Position numbers and translations under genes: made by a program
In this document: positions 17,295 to 25,256 of the stretch, in pieces
Layout of the letters: each line of letters opens with the position of its first letter
How positions within the stretch are numbered: position 1 is the stretch's first letter
Origin: Streptomyces sp. NBC_01298
Lineage (GTDB): Bacteria; Actinomycetota; Actinomycetes; Streptomycetales; Streptomycetaceae
Reading direction: 5' to 3'
DNA length: 64,000 bases
NCBI RefSeq assembly: GCF_035978755.1
Contig: NZ_CP108414.1
Span: forward strand, 8,556,001-8,620,000
The notes under the pieces: generated by a model
Told to the model about the DNA's origin: nothing
Seen by the model: only the letters and a program-made list of their open reading frames with translations
The model's database searches: none

Positions 17295-17692
17295 GTTCCC
17301 GACCTCCTGTTCTCCCCGTCCCGGACGGCAGTTCGCCGGCGGCCCGCCGGGGGCTGTGGCCACCCTACGACGGCCCCCGCAGGGTGCGGACAAGGGTTTT
17401 CCCCGTATCGCGTTCATGGCCGGTTTGCCTACTGTCTGCCCACCGGCGATCCTCCCCGTTCCGAACAGTCCCCGCGCCCACCCCACATGGCGTGAAGCTG
17501 GAGGGTCGGTCCTTCGCCGGTGCCACGGTCGCCCGGCCCCGACGCCGCGGCCGGCGACGACGTGGTGTGCAGCAGCGGTGGCCGGGCGGGCCTGACCAGC
17601 CCGATCCGGCCCCGCCGCCGCCGGTCAACCTCCCACACTGCACCAACCGGCCGCCCCGGCGCGTTCTGTGGCGGCCCGCGAAAGGGAACACC
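17295..17692. other. Divergent intergenic region before the subtilisin gene
   Basis: This 398-bp gap carries the promoters of the leftward peptidase gene and the rightward protease gene. A frame on the plus strand is open across it, but codon use there is noncoding. No clear operator, palindrome or RNA element was recognised. Confidence 0.4.
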
Positions 17693-19501
17693 GTGCACGC
17701 ATCCAGACGACGCAGGCTCATATCCGTGGTGGCGATGTCCGTCACCCTGCTCGCCGGCACCGCCACCACCTCCCTGGCGCTGACCGCCGCGGACCCCGCC
17801 CCCGGCTCGCAGACCCTGCAGGCCGCCGGCGCCCCCACCGCCGCGGCCCCCGCCGAGAACCTCATCGTCGGGTACAAGACCACGGCCGCCGAGGCCGGTT
17901 CCAACTCCGCCGCCGCCGCCGACGTGGCGGCCAAGGGCAAGAAGGCCTCGAAGAAGGCGAAGTTCGAGCGCCGCCTCGGCACCGGAGCCGCCCTCGTCAC
18001 CCTCGGTACCCCGGCCGACGCGGCCGCCGTCATGGCCCAGTTCCGCGCCGACCCCGACGTCGCCTACGTCGAGCCCGACTCCCGCGCCTACGCACTCGCC
18101 GTCACCCCCAACGACACCGAGTACGCCAAGCAGTGGGACCTCTTCGAGCCCACCGCGGGCATGAACGTTCCGGCGGCCTGGGACACGACCACCGGTTCCG
18201 GCGTCACGGTCGCCGTGATCGACACCGGCTACGTGGCCCACTCCGACGTGGCCCCGAACGTCGTGGCCGGCTACGACTTCATCTCCAGCTCCACCGCCGC
18301 CCGCGACGGGAACGGCCGTGACAACAACCCGGCCGACCAGGGCGACTGGAGCGCCGCCGGCGAATGCGGCACCGGCTCGACGGCCAGCAACTCCTCCTGG
18401 CACGGCACCCACGTGGCCGGCACCATCGCGGCCGCCACCGGCAACTCCAAGGGCGTCGCGGGCATCGCGTACGGCGCGAAGATCCAGCCCGTCCGCGTGC
18501 TCGGCAAGTGCGGCGGCGCCACCTCGGACATCGTCGACGCCATCACCTGGGCCTCCGGCGGCTCCGTCTCGGGCATCCCGGCGAACGCCACCCCCGCCAA
18601 GGTCATCAACATGTCGCTCGGCGGCTCGGGCGCCTGCACCGCGACCTACCAGAACGCGATCAACGCGGCCGTCGGCCGTGGCACCACCGTCGTGGTGGCC
18701 GCGGGCAACAGCAACGCGAACGCGTCCGGCTTCTCGCCCGCCAGCTGCAACAACGTGATCAACGTGGCCTCCACCAACCGCACCGGAGACCGCTCCTTCT
18801 ACTCCAACTACGGCACGATCATCGACGTGTCCGCCCCGGGCGGTGAGACCCGCCGCGCCACCGACACGCCCGGCACCGTCACCACCCCGGAGAACGGCAT
18901 CCTCTCCACCCTGAACGACGGCGCCACCACCCCCGGCGCCGAGATCTACAAGCCGTACCAGGGCACCAGCATGGCCGCCCCGCACATCGCGGGTCTCGCC
19001 GCGCTCGTCGTCGCCGCCAAGCCCTCGCTCACCCCGGCGCAGGTCGAGTCGGCCATCAAGACGAACGCCCGTCCGCTGGCCGGCACCTGCACCGGCGGCT
19101 GCGGCACCGGTCTCGCCGACGCCGCCGCGACCGTGGCGGCCGTGACCTCCACGCCCACCACCCCGTTCTTCGAGAACACCGCGGACTTCGCCATCGCCGA
19201 CAACGCCACGGTGGACAGCCCCCTCACCGTCAGCGGGGTCACCGGCAACGCCCCGGCCACCCTGAAGGTCGGCGTGAACATCGTCCACACCTACATCGGT
19301 GACCTCAAGGTCGATCTGGTCGCCCCCGACGGCACCGTGTACACGCTCCACAACCGCGCCGGCGGCAGCGCCGACAACATCAACCAGACCTACACCGTCA
19401 ACGCCTCCTCCGAGGTCGCGAACGGCACCTGGAAGCTGCGCGTGAACGACAACGCCGGTGGCGACACCGGCAAGATCGACTCCTGGAGCCTCGGCTTCTG
19501 A
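17693..19501 (+). CDS. Secreted subtilisin-like serine protease with P-domain
   Basis: A 602-residue exported S8 peptidase. Signal peptide about 1-30, then an I9-type propeptide (LIVGYKTT...DPDVAYVEPDS), then the catalytic domain with Asp177 (VAVIDTGY), His237 (SWHGTHVAG) and Ser426 (YQGTSMAAPH). A C-terminal proprotein-convertase P-domain (about 505-602: DNATVDSPLTVSG...TWKLRVNDNAGGDTGKIDSWSLGF) ends it. The protein has paired Cys residues typical of extracellular enzymes. GTG 17693 is supported by AAAGGG upstream. A strong terminator follows. It likely digests external proteins during nutrient recycling. Confidence 0.9.
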   Translation: MHASRRRRLISVVAMSVTLLAGTATTSLALTAADPAPGSQTLQAAGAPTAAAPAENLIVGYKTTAAEAGSNSAAAADVAAKGKKASKKAKFERRLGTGAALVTLGTPADAAAVMAQFRADPDVAYVEPDSRAYALAVTPNDTEYAKQWDLFEPTAGMNVPAAWDTTTGSGVTVAVIDTGYVAHSDVAPNVVAGYDFISSSTAARDGNGRDNNPADQGDWSAAGECGTGSTASNSSWHGTHVAGTIAAATGNSKGVAGIAYGAKIQPVRVLGKCGGATSDIVDAITWASGGSVSGIPANATPAKVINMSLGGSGACTATYQNAINAAVGRGTTVVVAAGNSNANASGFSPASCNNVINVASTNRTGDRSFYSNYGTIIDVSAPGGETRRATDTPGTVTTPENGILSTLNDGATTPGAEIYKPYQGTSMAAPHIAGLAALVVAAKPSLTPAQVESAIKTNARPLAGTCTGGCGTGLADAAATVAAVTSTPTTPFFENTADFAIADNATVDSPLTVSGVTGNAPATLKVGVNIVHTYIGDLKVDLVAPDGTVYTLHNRAGGSADNINQTYTVNASSEVANGTWKLRVNDNAGGDTGKIDSWSLGF

Positions 19502-19560
19502 GCCCGGTCCCGGCCGCACCCGAAACACCCCTGACGGTGCGATAGTACGGACCAAACGAG

Positions 19561-19609
19561 CCCGCCGGACCGGCCGATACCCCACGTATCGGCAGGTCCG
19601 GCGGGTTTT
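19561..19609 (+). terminator. Rho-independent terminator after the protease
   Basis: The stem CCCGCCGGACC.../...GGTCCGGCGGG (19561-19604), with an inner GATA/TATC pairing, is followed by TTTTC at 19605-19609, the best T-tract in the window. A palindrome GTCACGTGAC lies just after it at 19613-19622. Confidence 0.9.
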
Positions 19610-19726
19610 CCTGTCACGTGACTGGAATCTGCGTCACAATCCGGGCCCGCCGGGCATCCGACCTCGTATTGTCGCGTCTCACAGGAAGGCCACAGGAGCG
19701 GGCGAGCGAGAGGCTGGTGGCTGTGC

Positions 19727-22516
19727 GTGGGGGTGGCGACGGGGCACGCTGACACGACGGGCGGACACCCGCCCGTCGGACACGGCGAACTGATCAAGGC
19801 GGTCGACCGCGCGCTGACCACGCACGGACGCGTCCTGCTCACCGGACCCGCGGGCTCCGGCAAGACCGAGGTGCTGCGCGCCCTCACCGCAGCCGCCGCC
19901 CTGCGTCACGAGACCGTGCTGGGCCTCGCTCCCGGAGCGACCGACCGGTGGATCCCCGAAGCCTCCGCCGCCGCCCTCCTCGCCTCCGTGCCCGCCGCCG
20001 CGCTGGACAGCCTCTCCGGACCGCAGCGCACCGCCATCGCCCTCCTGCGCCGCGAAGCCGACGCGCCACGGGCCGGGCGGGACCACGTCGCCCTGCGCCT
20101 CGCCGTCGTCGAGGTGCTGCGCACCCTCGCCGCCCGCGGACCCGTCCTGCTCGCCCTCGACAACGCCCAGTGGCTCGACGCGGAGAGCACCGACCTGCTC
20201 CGCTTCGCCCTGCGCCTGACCCCGCCCCGGGTCCGGGTCCTCGCCGCCGAGTGCGTCCAGGGCGGAGCCCCGCTCTGCGAGCCCCTCTGCGGACCGGACA
20301 CCCCGCAGATACGGGTCCCCCCGCTCGGCACCGACGAGGTCGCCGAACTGCTGGTGCGCCGCGGGCTCCCGGCCCGCCTCGCCGGCCGGATCCACCAGGC
20401 CAGCGGAGGCAACCCGCGCCTCGCCCTGGCCCTGGGCCACTCCCTCGCCGAAGCCGCCGGCTCCCGCGAGGGCGGCGCCCACCACGCCGATCCGCTGCCC
20501 GTCTCCGGCCAGGCCCGCGAGGTGGCCCGCCGTCTGCTCGGCGTCGTCCCCGCCCAGGCCCGGCGCACCCTGCTGTTCGCCGCCCTCGCCGCCCGACCCA
20601 CCACCGCGCTGCTGCGCCGGGCGGGCCGGCCCGACGCGGAGGCCGAGCTCGCCGTGGCCGAACGGGCCGCGCTGCTCACCGTGGAGGAGGACGGCACCAT
20701 CCGGTTCATCGCCGGGGCCCTGCCGACGGCGCTGGCCGCCGACGCGGGCTGGCCCGAACGCGCCGCCGGACACGCCGCGCTGGCCGCCGCCGTCGACGAT
20801 CCGGTCCAGGCCGTACGCCACCGCGCGCTGGCCGTGGACGCCCCCGACGAGGTGCTCGCCGCCGAGATCACCGAGGCCGCCGCTTCCTGCAGACGCCGGG
20901 GCCAGCGGGCCCAGGCCGCCGAGCTCGGGCTGCTCGCCGCAGACCGGACCCCGGGCCACCTGCCCGCCGAGGAACTCGCCCGGCTCGTCGGCGCCGCCGA
21001 GGACGCGGGCTGGGCCGGCCGCGCCGACCTGGCCCGCCGCGCCACCCGCGCCGTGCTCGCCCGCGACGCCTCGCCCGCGGACCGGGTGCGGGCGCGCCTC
21101 GCCGTCATCGACGCGGAGGGGCAGGCCCTGGGCTCCCTCGACGAGACCTTCGCGCACGCCGTGGCCGACGCCGAGGGAGACCCCGCCCTGCAGGCCGCCA
21201 TCCGGCTGAGGCTCGCCTGGAAGCACAACCTCAGCGACGGGGACCCCGTCCTGTCCCGGGACGCCGCGGCGCAGGCCGGCGTACTGGCCCGCAGTGGGGG
21301 CGACCAGGTCGCGGAGGCCATGGCGCTGACCGTGCGGGCCCGGATGGGCCGCATCCTCGGCGATCCGGACGCCGAGGAGATCCTCGCCGAGGCCCTCGCC
21401 CTGCCCGCTCCCGACGTGCCGCTCGGCATGCGCAACGCCCCGCAGTACCTCGCCGTCCGCCACGCGCTCTTCGACGACCGGCTCGCCGACGCCGGACGCC
21501 AGCTCCTCGTCCTGCTGCCCGCGGTGCGGCGCACCGGCTCCGCCGAGGACGTCTTCGAAGTCCTGCGCAGCCTCACCGAAGTGGAGCTGCGCCGGGGCAG
21601 GTGCGCGGCCGCCACGGCGCACGCCCGCGACGCCCTGCGGCTGACCGTGGAGGCGGGGCTCTCGCCCGGCCCCGCCTGGTACGTCGCCGCGATGGCCGAG
21701 GCCATGGGCGGCGGCTTCCCGCGCGCCGCCGGATACGCCCGGCGCGGGATCCAGGCCTCCGAGGAGGAGCACGACCAGATCTTCCTGTCCCGCGGCCTGT
21801 ACGTGCTCGGCCTGGTCGAGCTGGCCACGGGCGAGGCCGCGAAGGCCGTCGCCACCCTGCGCCGGGTGGCCGAACTGGAGGCGGCCCAGCAGGTGGTCGA
21901 CCCCTCGATCCTGCGCTGGCACGGAGAACTGGCCGAAGCCCTGGTCGCCGCCGACGCGCCCGACGAAGCCGCCGAGCTGCAGGCCCGGGTCCGTACGACG
22001 GCCCTCGGGCTCGGCCGCACCAGCGTGATCGCCGCCCTCGACCGGGCCCGGGGGCTGTGCCTGTCCGCGCACGGCGAGGCCGAGGCGGCCGTCGCCCTGC
22101 TGGAGGACACCGCCGAGCGCTTCGCCGGCCTCGAACTGCCCCTGGAGCGGGCCCGTACGCTGCTCGCCCTCGCCCGGGTGGAGCGCCGCCGCCGCCGGCG
22201 CGCGCCGGCCCGCGCCGCCCTGGCGGCGGCCGCCGAGGCCTTCGCCCGGGCCGGCGCCACCCCGTGGGCGGAGCTCGCCCGGGAGCCTTCCCCGTCCGGG
22301 GGCGAGAGCGGTGGCGGCGGGGCCCGGCCGCTCGCCGCCCTCACGGAGGCGGAGACCCGCCTCGCGGTGCTGGTGGCCCAGGGCGCCAGCAACCAGGAGG
22401 CGGCCGCGAAGCTCTTCGTCAGCGTGAAGACCGTGGAGGCCAGGCTGACCCGGATCTACCAGAAGCTCGACGTCCGCTCCCGGGCGCAGCTGGCCACCAC
22501 GCTGCGCGTGCGCTGA
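19727..22516 (+). CDS. Large LuxR-family regulator with NTPase domain
   Basis: A 929-residue regulator of the LAL/MalT-like type. An N-terminal AAA-like NTPase has Walker A LLTGPAGSGKTEVL (about 37-50) and Walker B LLALDNAQWLDAES. A long TPR-like alpha-helical middle follows, and the C-terminus is a LuxR helix-turn-helix (LTEAETRLAVLVAQGASNQEAAAKLFVSVKTVEARLTRIY). Such proteins are usually ATP-dependent activators of a neighbouring gene or secondary metabolism. GTG 19727 is taken as start; GTG 19723 is out of frame. The gene is convergent with the GH19 chitinase 10 bp away, so its target is not obvious. Confidence 0.85.
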   Translation: MGVATGHADTTGGHPPVGHGELIKAVDRALTTHGRVLLTGPAGSGKTEVLRALTAAAALRHETVLGLAPGATDRWIPEASAAALLASVPAAALDSLSGPQRTAIALLRREADAPRAGRDHVALRLAVVEVLRTLAARGPVLLALDNAQWLDAESTDLLRFALRLTPPRVRVLAAECVQGGAPLCEPLCGPDTPQIRVPPLGTDEVAELLVRRGLPARLAGRIHQASGGNPRLALALGHSLAEAAGSREGGAHHADPLPVSGQAREVARRLLGVVPAQARRTLLFAALAARPTTALLRRAGRPDAEAELAVAERAALLTVEEDGTIRFIAGALPTALAADAGWPERAAGHAALAAAVDDPVQAVRHRALAVDAPDEVLAAEITEAAASCRRRGQRAQAAELGLLAADRTPGHLPAEELARLVGAAEDAGWAGRADLARRATRAVLARDASPADRVRARLAVIDAEGQALGSLDETFAHAVADAEGDPALQAAIRLRLAWKHNLSDGDPVLSRDAAAQAGVLARSGGDQVAEAMALTVRARMGRILGDPDAEEILAEALALPAPDVPLGMRNAPQYLAVRHALFDDRLADAGRQLLVLLPAVRRTGSAEDVFEVLRSLTEVELRRGRCAAATAHARDALRLTVEAGLSPGPAWYVAAMAEAMGGGFPRAAGYARRGIQASEEEHDQIFLSRGLYVLGLVELATGEAAKAVATLRRVAELEAAQQVVDPSILRWHGELAEALVAADAPDEAAELQARVRTTALGLGRTSVIAALDRARGLCLSAHGEAEAAVALLEDTAERFAGLELPLERARTLLALARVERRRRRRAPARAALAAAAEAFARAGATPWAELAREPSPSGGESGGGGARPLAALTEAETRLAVLVAQGASNQEAAAKLFVSVKTVEARLTRIYQKLDVRSRAQLATTLRVR

Positions 22517-22526
22517 CCGGCGCCGA

Positions 22527-23450
22527 CTAGCAGCTCAGGTTGTTCCCCGGGGTCACGCCGAGGATCTGGACGAAGCCCTGGTAGGAGTTGATCCGGCTCT
22601 GCACCTGCGCCGGGTTGCCGCCGTTGCACTCCAGGGCGCCGTTGATGGAGCGGATGGTCTCGCCGAAGCCCGCGCCGTTGACCATGGCGGCGTGGGCGGT
22701 CATGGTGCCCGGGCCGTTCTGCGTGTTCCAGTACCAGAGGGCCGTCTTCATCGCGACGGCCGGGTCCTGCTCCACGAGGTACGGGTTGGCCAGGAGGTTG
22801 ATGCCCAGGGCGTCGCCCGCCGCCTTGTAGTTGTAGTTCCAGCTCAGCTGGATGGGCCCGCGGCCGTAGTACGCGGCCTGCCCGGCGGGACAGCCGTAGG
22901 GCTGGTTCGCGTCGCAGTAGTGCGGATAGTTGGCGGTGTTCTGCTCGACGATGTGGACCAGCCCGCCGGTCTCGTGCGAGACGTTGGCCAGGAAGGCGGC
23001 CGCTTCGCGCCGCTTGACGGTGTCGTCGCCGGTGGTGGCGAAGGCGGGGTAGGCCGACAGGGCCGCGACCAGTCCGTTGTAGGTGTAGAACGGGTTCCGG
23101 TTCGGGAACATCTGGTTGAACTGGGCCTCGCTGACCACGAATCCGGACGGGTTGGGGGTGGTCGGGTCCGGGTTCGGGGTTCCACCCCCGCCGCAGACGC
23201 CCTGGTCCGACCAGACGCCCCACTGGCCGGTGGTGCCGGGGGTCTCGCCCTGGGTCCACCACTTGGCCAGCCAGTTGTGGCCGCCGTACGAGGCGGTCGC
23301 GCCGCCGGTGTAGACGGCGGAGGTCGCCCACGCGCCGGCGCAGGCGGGAGCCGCGGCGGCGGGGGAGGAGGGGAGGGCGATCGCGATGCCGAGGGTGACG
23401 GTGGCGGTGGCGGCCAGCGACAGTGCGCGGCGGCGCAGGGTGCGGATCAC
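22527..23450 (-). CDS. Secreted GH19 chitinase
   Basis: A 307-residue exported chitinase. A signal peptide (VIRTLRRRALSLAATATVTLG to ALPSSPAAAA) is followed by a chitin-binding domain of the CBM5/12 type (WLAKWWTQGETPGTTGQWGVW), a Pro/Gly linker, and a GH19 catalytic domain with VSHETGG (catalytic Glu), YYGRGPIQLSWNYNY and paired Cys. It cleaves chitin internally by inversion. GTG 23450 is chosen for AAGGAG 7 nt upstream; the longer ATG frame to 23507 has no such site. Upstream lie two DasR-like operator sites. Family length is normal. Confidence 0.92.
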   Translation of the reverse strand: MIRTLRRRALSLAATATVTLGIAIALPSSPAAAAPACAGAWATSAVYTGGATASYGGHNWLAKWWTQGETPGTTGQWGVWSDQGVCGGGGTPNPDPTTPNPSGFVVSEAQFNQMFPNRNPFYTYNGLVAALSAYPAFATTGDDTVKRREAAAFLANVSHETGGLVHIVEQNTANYPHYCDANQPYGCPAGQAAYYGRGPIQLSWNYNYKAAGDALGINLLANPYLVEQDPAVAMKTALWYWNTQNGPGTMTAHAAMVNGAGFGETIRSINGALECNGGNPAQVQSRINSYQGFVQILGVTPGNNLSC

Positions 23451-23528
23451 GGAAGTTCTCCTTCGGTGGGGGGAGTCGCCGTGTCGCCGTGGGGGGGCAA
23501 CGGACAACTGCGCCCACTGAAGCGAGGA

Positions 23529-23556
23529 TGGTCTGGACCTGTCAAGGTCTAGACCA
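23529..23556 (-). promoter_or_regulatory. Paired DasR-type (dre) operator sites of the GH19 chitinase
   Basis: Two 12-bp elements, TGGTCTGGACCT (23529-23540) and AGGTCTAGACCA (23545-23556), separated by 4 bp, lie about 80-105 bp upstream of the chitinase start. They match the chitinase-promoter repeat of Streptomyces and the DasR consensus TGGTCTAGACCA. Seen: sequence and symmetry. Known: DasR (GntR family) controls chitin and GlcNAc genes through such sites. Confidence 0.85.
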
Positions 23557-23562
23557 AAACGA

Positions 23563-23602
23563 AGCGCCGGTGCGCCGCCCCGAAGGGCAGTGCACCGGCG
23601 CT
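23563..23602 (-). terminator. Terminator downstream of the rodlin gene
   Basis: Perfect 11-bp arms AGCGCCGGTGC (23563-23573) and GCACCGGCGCT (23592-23602) lie 10 bp beyond the rodlin stop and before the chitinase operator region. The hairpin would end rodlin transcription and insulate the chitinase promoter. Confidence 0.75.
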
Positions 23603-23612
23603 CCGTTGAGGA

Positions 23613-24023
23613 TCAGCTACCGGCGGAGAGGTTGCCGGAGAGGACCGGGATGTTGTCCAGGATGTGCGAGGCGGTCTCGTCACCCTTGGCCTGGGTGGAG
23701 TTCTCGGCGCACTGCTGGTTCTGCGGGTTGGACGCGATCGGGATGTCCTGGACGCCGACGTTGATCAGCGCCAGGATCGACTGGGCGTTGACCTTCGCGG
23801 GCAGGCCGACGCAGAGCTTGTTCACGGAGCCCTGGATGGCGGACAGCTGCGGGCTCATGGCGCCGTCGGTCTCCTGGTTTCCGAAGACCTGCGAGGAGCC
23901 GTTGCCGTTGACCGTGTTGACGCCGTTGTCGTTGCCGATCGCCATCGCCGGGGAGGCTACGGCGGCACCGGCACCCAGAACGGCGGCGGTGGCGGCTGCG
24001 GTGGCCATGAACTTCTTGAGCAT
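23613..24023 (-). CDS. Rodlin, spore/aerial-hypha surface protein
   Basis: A 136-residue secreted protein. The mature part shows the family signatures AIGNDNGVNTVNGNGSSQVFGN, MSPQLSAIQGSVNKLCVG and NQQCAENSTQAKGD, with two Cys residues. Known: rodlins RdlA/RdlB organise chaplin fibrils into the rodlet layer of aerial hyphae and spores. Start ATG 24023 (MLKKFMATAAATA) is taken because AAGGA precedes it by 8 nt. In S. coelicolor two rodlin genes lie divergently; here only one is present, with a chaplin gene 29 kb away. Developmental regulation is expected, but no promoter motif was assigned. Confidence 0.9.
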   Translation of the reverse strand: MLKKFMATAAATAAVLGAGAAVASPAMAIGNDNGVNTVNGNGSSQVFGNQETDGAMSPQLSAIQGSVNKLCVGLPAKVNAQSILALINVGVQDIPIASNPQNQQCAENSTQAKGDETASHILDNIPVLSGNLSAGS

Positions 24024-24385
24024 GTGGGAGATCCTTCTTCTGTCGCACTGTCGCATGAGATAGCTGCCCTCGGCGGGACGAGCTGCTCAACTGCCGTGGA
24101 CACCGGGGGTTATCACCCATCACCCGAGTGGCTCAACCTTGCACCCCACAGGTGCGGTCCGGCGTCGGCTGATTGACCCAACGCCGACGGGAGCGACCGG
24201 CGGGCGGATCCCCTGCCCCGGGTGCGGCCGTGCGCGTGCGCCCCGGGTTCGCGCCCTGTGCGCCGGTGGGGTGCCTGTGGGGATGTTTGTGGAGGTGCCG
24301 CCCCGACCGGATCCGGACCGTGTGCGGGTCCCGGACCCCGTCGGGTACGGCGGGGCGGCGGCGCGGCAACGCGACGCCGCGGCGG
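24024..24385. other. Intergenic region upstream of the rodlin gene
   Basis: This 362-bp gap holds the rodlin promoter region, including GGGTGATGGGTGATAACC (minus strand, about 24106-24123) with a doubled GGTGAT. The rest is GC-rich with no gene. No sigma-factor motif could be assigned with confidence. Confidence 0.4.
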
Positions 24386-24577
24386 TCAGCCGGTCTTGCG
24401 ACGGACCTTCTTGTTCTTGCCCCCGGGGTTTCCGCCGGCGCCCTGGATCTTCGCCCGGCTCTGGTGTGCCTGCTGCGACTGGGCATTGGCGGCGTTCCGC
24501 TCCAGGGCCTCCTTGAACTTGCGCTTGGCCTCCTCGGCCGGCGATTCGTTCTGCGGGGTGTCTGATTCTTCTGACAT
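24386..24577 (-). CDS. DUF5302 family small protein
   Basis: A 63-residue, highly charged and hydrophilic protein: N-terminal acidic stretch (MSEESDTPQNESPAEEAKRK), then EALERNAANAQSQQAHQSR and a basic tail ending in KKVRRKTG. It resembles the small DUF5302 proteins common in Streptomyces; function is unknown. ATG 24577 has a strong GGAGGA ribosome binding site 5 nt upstream, which argues it is a real gene. It stands between the rodlin and a MarR gene, on the same strand as both. Confidence 0.75.
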   Translation of the reverse strand: MSEESDTPQNESPAEEAKRKFKEALERNAANAQSQQAHQSRAKIQGAGGNPGGKNKKVRRKTG

Positions 24578-24669
24578 GCGTCCTCCTGGATTGTTCTGAA
24601 GCCGTTGCAGTCTGTCAGGTGGTGTTTCCCCTGGCCAACGCGTTCGCGCGAGGCGGCTCCGGACCGGCC

Positions 24670-25113
24670 TCAGGCGTCCTTCTCCAGGGTCGGGCGCAGC
24701 CGCTCGAGCAGGGCGTGGAGCGTCGCGCGCTCGGTGTCGTCCAGGATGTCGAGGGCGCCGTGCGTGGCCTGCATCTCCTCGCGCACCCGGCGGATCACCT
24801 CGCGGCCCGCGTCCGTGGCCACGACGTTCTTGACGCGCCGGTCCGCGGGGTCGGGCTCGCGGCGCACCAGCTCGCGGGCCTCCAGCCGGTCCACGATGCC
24901 GGTCACGTTCGAGGCGTCGCAGACCAGCAGGGTGGCGAGGCCGCGCATCGGCAGCGGGCCGTTCAGCTGGGCGAGGACCTTCGCCTGGGTGGAGGTGAGG
25001 CCGTGGTGTGCGGCGGCCGCCGCGAAGTCCCGCCACTGGGCGGTGCCGATCGCCGCGAGCAGCTCCAGCAGCTCCAGCTTGGTCGGGATGGCGTGGGGGG
25101 TGGTGGCGCTCAT
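24670..25113 (-). CDS. MarR-family transcriptional regulator
   Basis: A 147-residue winged-helix repressor with the MarR pattern LTSTQAKVLAQLNGPLPMRGLATLLVCDASNVTGIVDRLEARELVRREPDPADRR and a C-terminal dimerisation helix. Divergently transcribed from an MFS exporter, with two matching palindromes in the 143-bp intergenic region, so it most likely represses the exporter and itself until it binds a drug or metabolite. The inducer is unknown. The start at 25113 is the first ATG of the conserved frame. Confidence 0.9.
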   Translation of the reverse strand: MSATTPHAIPTKLELLELLAAIGTAQWRDFAAAAAHHGLTSTQAKVLAQLNGPLPMRGLATLLVCDASNVTGIVDRLEARELVRREPDPADRRVKNVVATDAGREVIRRVREEMQATHGALDILDDTERATLHALLERLRPTLEKDA

Positions 25114-25126
25114 GCTCGGAGCGTAC

Positions 25127-25208
25127 TCAAAGTGCTTTACATGGGCAACCTTTTACTTGACCACCTTAACTATTGAGGTCTACCGTCTACTGGAGTCGAA
25201 GTACTTGA
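25127..25208. promoter_or_regulatory. Two candidate MarR operator palindromes
   Basis: TCAAAGTGCTTTA (25127-25139) and TCGAAGTACTTGA (25196-25208) are two 13-bp near-palindromes with the shared pattern TCnAAGTnCTTnA, lying between the divergent MarR and MFS genes. The first sits next to the repressor start, the second 48 bp before the exporter start. An additional TGACGTCA palindrome at 25209-25216 touches the second. The spacing suits repression of both promoters. Inference only. Confidence 0.65.
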
Positions 25209-25256
25209 TGACGTCAAACATCTGCGATCTGAAGCACTGAGAAGGTCTTCCCTGCC

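Noticed and set aside
17429..19585. 718-residue minus-strand open frame
   Set aside because: It is a GC-driven antisense shadow of the subtilisin gene; codon bias and domains belong to the plus strand.
19679..22392. Two overlapping long minus-strand frames opposite the LuxR gene
   Set aside because: Shadows; the plus strand has clear NTPase and LuxR HTH motifs.
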